NCBI GenBank assembly: GCA_023382675.1
Contig: JAHDWN010000053.1
Coordinates: 1 to 39,783 of the forward strand
Direction of reading: 5' to 3'
Length of the DNA stretch: 39,783 nt
Origin: Anaerolineae bacterium
GTDB lineage: Bacteria; Chloroflexota; Anaerolineae; Aggregatilineales; Phototrophicaceae
The notes beneath the pieces were generated by a model, which was not told the DNA's origin, searched no databases, and saw only the letters and a program-made list of their open reading frames with translations. How positions within the stretch are numbered: the first letter of the stretch is position 1; the number at the start of each line of letters is the position of its first letter. The translations under genes were made by a program, and so were the position numbers. Positions 25,591 to 32,678 of the stretch are shown piece after piece.

Positions 25591-27285
25591 CTACTCAATA
25601 CTGATAATGTATGGATAGAGCGGTTGCCCGCCCGAAATAACCTCGAATTCCAGATCTGGAAAGCTGTCTGCGAGAATCGCGACCATGGCGCGTGCATCGG
25701 ATTCACCGATGCCTTCGCCATAATAGAGTGTGACGCGCTCAAAACGGCTGGCGTCGGCCATCCGCAGCAGATCACGGGCGACCTGGGTCAGATCATTGCC
25801 CGCGACTTTGAGCACGTCGTCGATCAAACCAATGAACTGCCCGGCGCGGACTTCAAGCCCGTCGATTTCCACGTCGCGGGTGGCGCGGGTGATTTCGCCG
25901 GTGACGACCTGAGATAGCGTCTCGGTCATCATTTCGGTGGTGTCGTCCAGGGTTGCCGGTGGCTCCATGTTTGCCGCGTTGACGTACTCGAACATCGCGG
26001 CAATTCCCTGGGGCACGGTTGCGCTAGGGACGACGCGCACCTGCTTATGCTGCTCTTGCTCCGCTGCCTGGCGGGCTGACAGCAGCACATTCTTGTTGTT
26101 GGGCAGCAGAATGATGTCGTTGTTTGGGATCTTGTCGATGGCGGCCAGAAAATCGCCGGTGCTGGGGTTCATCGTCTGCCCGCCGGTGATGACGTAGGCC
26201 GCGCCAAGTTCCTGGGCAAACAAGCGCTTCATCCCTTTGCCGGTGGCGACGGTGATGACACCCACACCTTCGGTTTCGGTGAGGACATCGCCTTCCCGGT
26301 CCGCGCGCGCCTGCACGTACTGTTCGTACTGGCGGTGCATGTTTTCGACCACGACATCGTCGATGTCTGCACCGCTGGAGATGGCATAATTCAACGGTTC
26401 CGCCGGGTTATGGACGTGGACATGTACCTTGATGAGATTGCTATCGCCGACGACGAGGGTTGACCAGCCCATTGCATTGATGTCCGTGCGCACCTTAGCA
26501 ACGTCCATGTCACGCCCGTGCATCAGAAACTGCACGTCATAGCCGTAGCCTTCCTCGTCTTCCGGCACGAGCGCTTCCTGCCACGTTTCGGCCTGCTGCC
26601 CCAGAATTGGCACCGCCACGTCCACGAGCGAGATGTCTTTGCCACACAGCGCGCGCAGCATCCCTTCGAGAATGAAAACCAGCCCTTGTCCGCCCGAATC
26701 GACTACGCCTGCCTTCTTGAGCAATGGCAGCATGTCCGGGGTGCGCCGGAGTGACGAACGCCCGGCGAAGACCATCGTCTTGAGAATGCTGACGAGGTCA
26801 TGCTGCTTCTCTGTCTTCTGCACGACTGCATCTTTGATGTCGCGCGAGACGGTGAGAATTGTGCCTTCCACCGGCTTTTCGACCGCGCGATAGGCCCAAT
26901 CGACCGCCGAGACACAGGCATCGGCAACCGAGGAAGCGTCGAGTAATTCGTGCCCATCGAGCGCGCGCGCCACGCCGGCCCAGATCTGGGACAGGATAAC
27001 GCCCGAATTGCCGCGTGCGTGGCGCAGCGCGCCATCTGCGAAGGCCTTCGATAATCTGCCGACGTGTGGTTCCTCGATGTCAGCGATCTGGCCAAACGCG
27101 CCGCGCATGGTCAACAGCATGTTCGTGCCCGTGTCGCCATCCGGCACCGGGAAGACGTTGAGTTGGTTGACCTGTTCTTTATTGCGTTCCAGCCATTGAA
27201 CGCCGCCCACTGCGAGGTCTTTAAGCAAATAGCCATCACAGATGAGATTGCCATTTTCACGGAACTGTGCTCGTGTCATAGCCAT
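25591..27285 (-). CDS. fakA: Fatty-acid kinase FakA (YloV/DhaL-DAK2 domain protein)
   Basis: FakA phosphorylates fatty acids bound to FakB, giving acyl-phosphate for phospholipid synthesis. The 564-residue length is typical. The N-terminal DhaL/DAK2 kinase domain (about 8-210) has NVFPVPDGDTGTNM, with Mg-binding D49 and D51, and RHARGNSGVILSQIWAG. The middle domain (about 215-320) and C-terminal DegV-contact domain (about 340-560, with TGGQTMNPSTGD and LLPNNKNV) follow the YloV pattern. ATG 27285 is preceded by GAGGG. The gene lies between rpe (36 bases upstream) and the divergent degV (0 bases downstream), an arrangement related to the yloV-degV-recG order of Firmicutes. Confidence 0.93.
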   Translation of the reverse strand: MAMTRAQFRENGNLICDGYLLKDLAVGGVQWLERNKEQVNQLNVFPVPDGDTGTNMLLTMRGAFGQIADIEEPHVGRLSKAFADGALRHARGNSGVILSQIWAGVARALDGHELLDASSVADACVSAVDWAYRAVEKPVEGTILTVSRDIKDAVVQKTEKQHDLVSILKTMVFAGRSSLRRTPDMLPLLKKAGVVDSGGQGLVFILEGMLRALCGKDISLVDVAVPILGQQAETWQEALVPEDEEGYGYDVQFLMHGRDMDVAKVRTDINAMGWSTLVVGDSNLIKVHVHVHNPAEPLNYAISSGADIDDVVVENMHRQYEQYVQARADREGDVLTETEGVGVITVATGKGMKRLFAQELGAAYVITGGQTMNPSTGDFLAAIDKIPNNDIILLPNNKNVLLSARQAAEQEQHKQVRVVPSATVPQGIAAMFEYVNAANMEPPATLDDTTEMMTETLSQVVTGEITRATRDVEIDGLEVRAGQFIGLIDDVLKVAGNDLTQVARDLLRMADASRFERVTLYYGEGIGESDARAMVAILADSFPDLEFEVISGGQPLYPYIISIE

Positions 27286-27321
27286 GGTTCTAACCCTCGT
27301 TCAGGATGAAAAACATTTTTA

Positions 27322-28023
27322 TCACCTGGCCGCCATCTGCTTTTGGCTCACATCATAATTTTGCAGGGCTGTTCGCAGACGTTCCATGCCCTGATCTGGG
27401 GTGAATTTCGTGCTAAAGAACGCACTTCCAACCACCAGGGTATCCGCGCCTGCTGCCACGACCTGGCCGATGGTCGTTTCATTAACGCCGCCGTCCACCG
27501 CGATACTGATGGCGAGATCCTGGCTATCGATCAATTTGCGCAGTTGGTTGACTTTAGTGAGTGTTTCCGGAATGAGCGTTTGTCCGCCAAAGCCCGGATT
27601 GACGGTCATGACCAGCACAGTGTCAACCAGCGGCAAAATCTCGGTCAGAACAATCGCCGGGGTGTGCGGGTTGATCGCGATACCTGCCTTACAGCCCAAT
27701 TCTTTGATGCGGCTCAGCGTGCGATGAATGTGGAAGCCCGTCTCCCAGTGGATATGGAGCGTCGATGCGCCTGCCTTGACGAAGGCATCGATCATGTTTT
27801 CCGGTTCGATCATCATCAGGTGAACATCAAGCGGTAAATCGGTGCTGCGCCGCGCTGCTTCAACAATCAGTGGCCCCATGGTCAGGTTAGGCACAAAGCG
27901 CCCATCCATGACATCGACATGGATGAGTTCAGCCCCGGCCACCTGTGCATCATGAATTTGCTGCCCCAGCCGGGTGAAGTCGGCGGCGAGGATAGACGGG
28001 GCAATACGAATGTGATCTAACAA
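27322..28023 (-). CDS. rpe: Ribulose-phosphate 3-epimerase
   Basis: Rpe interconverts ribulose-5-phosphate and xylulose-5-phosphate in the pentose phosphate pathway. This 233-residue TIM barrel has IAPSILAADFTRLG at the start, HVDVMDGRFVPNLTMGP (catalytic Asp and metal ligands), DVHLMMIEPE (metal His), MTVNPGFGGQ and AVDGGVN (second catalytic Asp). The start is TTG 28023; no ATG lies near the N-terminus and the conserved IAPSIL begins at residue 7, so little upstream sequence is missing. It is the first gene of the minus cluster leading to fakA. Confidence 0.95.
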   Translation of the reverse strand: MLDHIRIAPSILAADFTRLGQQIHDAQVAGAELIHVDVMDGRFVPNLTMGPLIVEAARRSTDLPLDVHLMMIEPENMIDAFVKAGASTLHIHWETGFHIHRTLSRIKELGCKAGIAINPHTPAIVLTEILPLVDTVLVMTVNPGFGGQTLIPETLTKVNQLRKLIDSQDLAISIAVDGGVNETTIGQVVAAGADTLVVGSAFFSTKFTPDQGMERLRTALQNYDVSQKQMAAR

Positions 28024-28246
28024 AGCCTATGCAACCTCTACAATTCTCTGTCAATCATTCTGGCGGGTAATTGTATTGTTTTCCTTTGCAAAAGGCGAAC
28101 AATTGCCCACCGTCTTCACACATGCTCCTAGATATGAAAACAACCTGTCTTGCAGAAAGTTTCTGGATGCACAATCGATTGCTTCTACAGACTCACTGTT
28201 ATAATGTTGCCCCAAAAAAGGTTCATGAAACCATGAGGCGGCGATT
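28024..28246. promoter_or_regulatory. Divergent control region between rpe and the hydrolase-ligase gene
   Basis: This 223-base non-coding stretch is clearly A+T-richer than its neighbours (hand count 52 G+C of 120 in 28081-28200, about 43%). It must hold promoters for both flanking genes. The plus-strand one is clear (28197-28205). For rpe, minus-strand TACAAT (28070-28075) is a possible -10, and a TTGACA (28049-28054) lies too close to the start codon to be used with a normal spacing. Confidence 0.5.
28197..28205 (+). promoter_or_regulatory. Extended -10 promoter of the hydrolase-ligase gene
   Basis: TGT followed by a perfect TATAAT. Transcription would start near 28212, giving a 35-base leader that contains GAGG (28235-28238) eight bases before ATG 28247. 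No strong -35; TTGCTT lies 15 bases upstream. Confidence 0.65.
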
Positions 28247-30751
28247 ATGGAAGTCGATCTTGAGCTTTATCGAGAAGATATTCTTGTCAGTGAAGACCCT
28301 CCGGTGCGCATCAGTTACATCGAGGTTGCGCCAGAAGCACCCATCGGCACGCTGGTGTTCGTGCATGGTTATGGTGGCTATGCGCTCCAATGGCAAAATC
28401 AGCTCAGGGCGTTCTCGGATGATTATCGGGTGATTGCGCTTGACGTGCGTGGGCATGGCCGTTCGGATGCGCCGCCCAGCCGCTACGATATGAGCGAGCT
28501 ACAGTCTGATCTGGATATGGTGCTGGCGAAGCTCGAAGTCAAGTTCCCGATCATTCTATGCGGTCATTCGTTTGGCGGCGCGCTTGTCACCGAGTTTGCG
28601 CATCGCCGCCCGCAGGATGTCGCGCGGCTGATCCTGGTGGCGACCACGGGCGAGTACTCGCTCTTCAAAGGCGCGGAAACGCTGCTGCGTCTGCCGCTGA
28701 CGATTTTGCGACCAATTCGCCGGATGGTGCGCCGCCAACTGGCTGCCGAGGCACACGTGCTCAAGAATCTCTATTTCAATACCATGCGGGTCTGGAACGG
28801 TTGGAGCAAGTTTCGCGATCTGCAAATGCCAGTGCTCGTCATTCGTGGGGAGCGCGATCAGGTCTACCCGACTGCCGCATTCGAAGAGGTCGCGCAGACG
28901 ATTCCTGACGCCGAGGATGTCAACATCGGCGTATCCAGCCACCTCGTCCCCCTGGAGCGGGCGGATGCCGTCAATCGCGCCATCGAGCGGTTCATCAGCG
29001 ATCCGGAAGCCGAGAAATCCTGGCGCGCCCAGCGTGGCCGGCAGTCGATAGGGGCGAACAGACCATGGATACGCCACTACGAGAAAGGCGTGCCCTCGAC
29101 GCTGGGCCTGCCCAATCGCGCCCTGCATCGGCTGCTGCACAGCGCTGTGCGCCGCGCGGGGCATCGCCCGGCAATCAGCTTCTATGGCCGGACGATGACC
29201 TACCGCCAACTGGACGCCGAAGTCAACCGGTTGGCAAATGCGCTGCGCTCGCTGGGCGTTGACAAAGGCAAGCGTGTCATGCTCCTGCTGCCGAATACGC
29301 CGCAGTTTGTTATTGCCTATTATGCCGTGCTCAAGGCCGGTGGCGTCGTCGTCTCGACCAGCCCTGTCAATGATCGCGAAGAGATTCAGCGGCAGGTGCT
29401 CGATTCCGGGGCGGAAATCCTGGTGACGCTGACGCTGTTCAGCAAGACCGCGCGTGAGGTCAAAGCGCGGGCGGATCTGCGTGCGCTCATCTTCACCAAC
29501 ATCAAAGATTACATGGGGCCTATGGAGCGGACGGTCTTCAGCTTCGGACGTGAGCGACGCGAAGGGCATCTGCTGTCGGAAGGCTTGCAGCCGGGCGAGT
29601 ATAGCTGGCTGGCGCTGATCCAATCGCATCCGGCAATCCGTCCTCAGGTCGAGGTCAGCGCAGATTCGCTGGCCGTCATTCAATACACCGGCGGCACGTT
29701 GGATAAACCCAAAGGCGTCATGCTCAGCCACCGGGCGCTGCTTGCCAACGCGCTCCAGACGCGCCACTGGATCACCGAACTGCGTGAGGGCTATGAAGTT
29801 GTGCTGGGGGTGCTGCCATTTTCGCATTCCTATGGCATGACGGCGGCGATGAACGTGCCCATTGCCCTGGGCGCGAAAATCGTCATTCTGCCGAATTTCA
29901 TCACCCAGGATGTGCTCAAAGCGATTCAGAAGTCCAGGCCGACGCTGTTCCCTGGCGTGCCCACCATGTATATGGCGATCAACCAATTCTCCGGTGTCCG
30001 GCGCTATGGCATTCAGAGCATCAAAGCCTGCATCTCTGGCGCTGCGCCGCTGCCGGTCGAGGTCGCCGAAGCGTTCGAGAAGCTGACGCGCGGGCGCTTG
30101 GTCGAAGGCTATGGGCTGACCGAAGCCTCGCCCGTCACCCATTCAAATCCGCTGCATGGCTTGCGCAAAGTGGGGAGCATCGGCGTGCCTTTGCCGAACA
30201 CTGAGGCGAAAATCGTCGATCTGGCGACGGCGGAAACACTGCCAACCGGGCAGATCGGCGAACTGGCCGTGCGCGGCCCCCAGGTAATGGATGGCTACTG
30301 GGGACAGCCGGACGCCACAGCGCAAACCTTCACCGCCGATGGCTGGCTGCTGACCGGCGACATCGCGCGTATGGATGACGATGGCTATTTCCAGATCATC
30401 AGCCGCAAGAAAGAGATGATCCTCGCGGGCAAATACCAGGTCTATCCACGTGATGTCGAGGAAGTCTTATACGAACATCCCGCCATCAAAGAAGCCGCGG
30501 TCGTCGGGTTAGCGCGCGCAGGCAATGGCGATCAGCGGATCAAGGCCTACATCGTGCCGCGTGAGGGGACTCGTCTGACCAAAGATGAGATTATCGCGCT
30601 GTGCAAACGCCGTTTGAAAGAGTATGCCGTGCCCTGGGAGATCGAATTCCGCGATGAACTGCCGAAGAGCTTCGTCGGCAAAGTGCTGCGGCGTTTGCTG
30701 GTTGAGGATGATGACGAAATGCCCGGAGAAACGATCAGCGGTGGCGAGTAG
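28247..30751 (+). CDS. Alpha/beta hydrolase fused to an acyl-CoA synthetase-like AMP-forming ligase
   Basis: This 834-residue two-enzyme fusion has an N-terminal alpha/beta hydrolase (about 20-255) with the oxyanion HGYGG, nucleophile S108 in GHSFGG, acid D204 (RGERDQVYP) and H232 (SSHLVP). After a basic linker (about 256-290) comes an AMP-dependent acid ligase (about 293-825). It carries the ATP loop YTGGTLDKPKG (480-490), EGYGLTEASP, TGDIARMDDDGYF, the hinge SRKKEMI and the C-terminal lysine in PKSFVGKVLRR. It resembles long-chain acyl-CoA synthetase. I infer that one end frees a carboxylic acid from an ester or thioester and the other activates it. No frameshift divides the parts. The substrate is unknown. 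Confidence 0.92.
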   Translation: MEVDLELYREDILVSEDPPVRISYIEVAPEAPIGTLVFVHGYGGYALQWQNQLRAFSDDYRVIALDVRGHGRSDAPPSRYDMSELQSDLDMVLAKLEVKFPIILCGHSFGGALVTEFAHRRPQDVARLILVATTGEYSLFKGAETLLRLPLTILRPIRRMVRRQLAAEAHVLKNLYFNTMRVWNGWSKFRDLQMPVLVIRGERDQVYPTAAFEEVAQTIPDAEDVNIGVSSHLVPLERADAVNRAIERFISDPEAEKSWRAQRGRQSIGANRPWIRHYEKGVPSTLGLPNRALHRLLHSAVRRAGHRPAISFYGRTMTYRQLDAEVNRLANALRSLGVDKGKRVMLLLPNTPQFVIAYYAVLKAGGVVVSTSPVNDREEIQRQVLDSGAEILVTLTLFSKTAREVKARADLRALIFTNIKDYMGPMERTVFSFGRERREGHLLSEGLQPGEYSWLALIQSHPAIRPQVEVSADSLAVIQYTGGTLDKPKGVMLSHRALLANALQTRHWITELREGYEVVLGVLPFSHSYGMTAAMNVPIALGAKIVILPNFITQDVLKAIQKSRPTLFPGVPTMYMAINQFSGVRRYGIQSIKACISGAAPLPVEVAEAFEKLTRGRLVEGYGLTEASPVTHSNPLHGLRKVGSIGVPLPNTEAKIVDLATAETLPTGQIGELAVRGPQVMDGYWGQPDATAQTFTADGWLLTGDIARMDDDGYFQIISRKKEMILAGKYQVYPRDVEEVLYEHPAIKEAAVVGLARAGNGDQRIKAYIVPREGTRLTKDEIIALCKRRLKEYAVPWEIEFRDELPKSFVGKVLRRLLVEDDDEMPGETISGGE

Positions 30752-30797
30752 GTTTGTAGACGCCCCGAATGGGACGCCTACGAACAATAAGGCGCGC

Positions 30798-31526
30798 TTA
30801 TTGGGCAGCGATCCCTAATTGGTATTCACTCTGAACATCGCGGAAGATGTAGTCGCTCTCATCCGCAGCGACCATAACGATATAGATATCGTCTTCGTCC
30901 GCGTCGATGGTGAGTGTCCCTTGTTCGATAAAGACGCCAGCAATTTGCCCCAGGGGGCGCAACGTGCCTTGATTGACGACGTTGACGGACAGAATCGGAA
31001 TGTAAATCGAGTCGCCCGGTTGGTAGAGCACCGTCACCTCACCATCGGCGGGCAAATAATAGTATTGATCACGCGCATCGTTATCGATTTCGCCGTCGAT
31101 CAGGTCTGCACCTGCTTCCAGCATCGTCGGTTGGATCAACTCAAGCTCGAATTCGCTCACGCTGTCGCCGTCCGCGTCGTCGTTACGTGTCGCGACGATG
31201 GTATATGTAGCTGAATCGGTGAGCTTTGCGACCAGGACGGCTGCGCCGTAGCTGAACGTTTCTGCGGTTGTGGCGATTTCCTCGCCCTCGCTGTCCAGCA
31301 GATGAATTTCAGGGCGCGTCATGTCTTCGTCCGTGTTGGTGCGGCGCATCTCGACGACGACGACATCGCCCTCGCCGCCTTCAAACGTGTATTCGAACGC
31401 AAACTCGTCTGACGTAATCGAATTCGTGACGGTATCGCCATAGGCCATCGATTCCTGAGCCAGTGCCGCCGGAACCAGCAGCAACACCGCCACGCACACC
31501 ACGAGACACACGGCAAGTCTTTGCAT
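30798..31526 (-). CDS. Secreted acidic protein with PPC-like beta domains
   Basis: This 242-residue exported protein has a signal peptide of about 25 residues (hydrophobic core LVVCVAVLLLVPAALA, cleavage after AQ or near it). The mature part is very acidic. Residues of about 30-130 follow the bacterial pre-peptidase C-terminal (PPC) pattern: GDVVVVEM, a PEIHLLDSEGEEI strand-turn, then LTDSATYTIVATR. A second, looser copy spans about 140-240 (ADGEVTVLY, GTLTIDADEDDIYIVMV). The frame is open from 31613, but AAGGAG six bases before ATG 31526 and the signal peptide fix the start. No enzyme motif is seen; it may be a cell-surface or matrix protein. Confidence 0.75.
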   Translation of the reverse strand: MQRLAVCLVVCVAVLLLVPAALAQESMAYGDTVTNSITSDEFAFEYTFEGGEGDVVVVEMRRTNTDEDMTRPEIHLLDSEGEEIATTAETFSYGAAVLVAKLTDSATYTIVATRNDDADGDSVSEFELELIQPTMLEAGADLIDGEIDNDARDQYYYLPADGEVTVLYQPGDSIYIPILSVNVVNQGTLRPLGQIAGVFIEQGTLTIDADEDDIYIVMVAADESDYIFRDVQSEYQLGIAAQ

Positions 31527-31559
31527 GAAAAACTCCTTGGTAAAGGTTACGCTGAGTCC

Positions 31560-31588
31560 ATTGTATTCAGAAGTGTGTATGGCGCAAA
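31560..31588 (-). promoter_or_regulatory. Promoter candidate for the secreted PPC-like protein
   Basis: Minus-strand TACAAT (31560-31565, 5 of 6) lies 17 bases from TTTGCG (31583-31588, 3 of 6). The start would be near 31553, a 27-base leader before ATG 31526. It abuts the korAB terminator. Confidence 0.4.
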
Positions 31589-31589
31589 T

Positions 31590-31620
31590 AAAGCAAAAAC
31601 GGGAGGCGTACACCTCCCGT
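31590..31620 (-). terminator. Terminator of the korAB operon
   Basis: A perfect 8-bp stem, 31599-31606 with 31613-31620, has a 6-base loop. On the minus strand it is followed by TTTTTGCTTT. It lies 32 bases past the korB stop. Confidence 0.9.
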
Positions 31621-31651
31621 ATTCATCTTTGCTGCAATGTGGTGTGTGGTT

Positions 31652-32677
31652 TTAGCCGAACGTTGCCATCAGCTTTGCCAGAGCCTCTGGCGACGGGCGC
31701 AGTTGCTCGTCGGCCAATGCGCTCAGCGGTGTGTCCACCAGATTGAGCGTTTCGCCGAGGGTTGGGCGCGGCTCTTCGTAGTAGATCAGCCCTGTCAGGA
31801 ACAGCTCCTCACGCTGCGCCTTTTCCAGCACTGACAGCGCGGCGGCACGGTTGCGTGGATCGTGATCCTTATCCACTTGTTTCAGGCGAATGTACGAGCC
31901 GTCGTGCATTTGCACTTCGATCAGCTCGTAATCGCTCTTGACCGTGATTTCTTCGCGTTCCGGCACGAAGCCTCTGGGCATGTAATCGATCTGATGCAGC
32001 GGGATTTCGTTCGCCTTGCCGTATTCATAGCTCTTGGTCGAATCCGGTGCGTTGTTGAAGGTCACGCACGGGCTGATGATGTCGAGCACAGCGGTACCGC
32101 GATGGCTCAGCGCTGCTTTAATCAGCGTCTGAACCTGTTTCGCATCGCCGGAGAAGCTGCGCGCGACGAAGGTGCAGCCGCTGATGATCGCTTCCAGGCA
32201 CAGATCAATCGGCGGCAGTTCGTTCTTGCCATAGTATTTCAGCTTCGCGCCTTCGTCTGCCGTCGCTGAGAACTGTCCCTTGGTCAGGCCGTAGACGCCG
32301 TTGTTTTCGACGATGTAGACCATCGGCACGTTGCGGCGGATCAGATGCTTGAACTGTCCGAAGCCGATGCTGCCGGTGTCGCCATCGCCGCTGACACCAA
32401 TCGCGTAGAGCGACTGATTCGCCAACATCGCGCCGGTCGCTACCGAAGGCATACGACCATGTACGGCATTGAACCCGTGCGAGCCTCGCAGGAAGTAGGC
32501 GGGCGTTTTGCTGGAACAACCGATGCCGCTGAACTTGACGACATGCGGCATGGGCAGGCTGAGGTCATAGGCAGCGCTGATGATCTGGTTCGCAATCGAG
32601 TCATGGCCGCAACCGGGACATAGGGTGCTCTGTGCGGCGCGATAGTCTTGTCTTTCCAGGCCGAGTGCGTTGGGCAT
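31652..32677 (-). CDS. korB: 2-oxoacid:ferredoxin oxidoreductase, beta subunit
   Basis: This is the TPP-binding subunit of a ferredoxin-dependent 2-oxoacid oxidoreductase, 341 residues from the chosen start. The N-terminal CPGCGHDS motif (from C20), KFSGIGCSSKTPAYF, GDGDTGSIGFGQ and VENNGVYGLTKGQ form the TPP/Mg site. Substrate by similarity is probably 2-oxoglutarate (KorB-like), but other 2-oxoacids are possible. ATG 32677 comes one base after the korA stop and has GGGGAG upstream; an alternative ATG at 32695 lacks a ribosome site. No separate 4Fe-4S ferredoxin subunit gene is seen. Confidence 0.92.
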   Translation of the reverse strand: MPNALGLERQDYRAAQSTLCPGCGHDSIANQIISAAYDLSLPMPHVVKFSGIGCSSKTPAYFLRGSHGFNAVHGRMPSVATGAMLANQSLYAIGVSGDGDTGSIGFGQFKHLIRRNVPMVYIVENNGVYGLTKGQFSATADEGAKLKYYGKNELPPIDLCLEAIISGCTFVARSFSGDAKQVQTLIKAALSHRGTAVLDIISPCVTFNNAPDSTKSYEYGKANEIPLHQIDYMPRGFVPEREEITVKSDYELIEVQMHDGSYIRLKQVDKDHDPRNRAAALSVLEKAQREELFLTGLIYYEEPRPTLGETLNLVDTPLSALADEQLRPSPEALAKLMATFG

Positions 32678-32678
32678 G

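Noticed and set aside
28556-30142. 528-codon minus-strand open frame inside the hydrolase-ligase gene
   Set aside because: Composition is Arg/His/Gln-rich antisense translation, without motifs or ribosome site. The plus-strand fusion explains the region.
30752-30797. Imperfect hairpin between the ligase gene and the secreted-protein gene as a bidirectional terminator
   Set aside because: The stem has two mismatches and neither side has a T-tract, so a terminator call is not supported.
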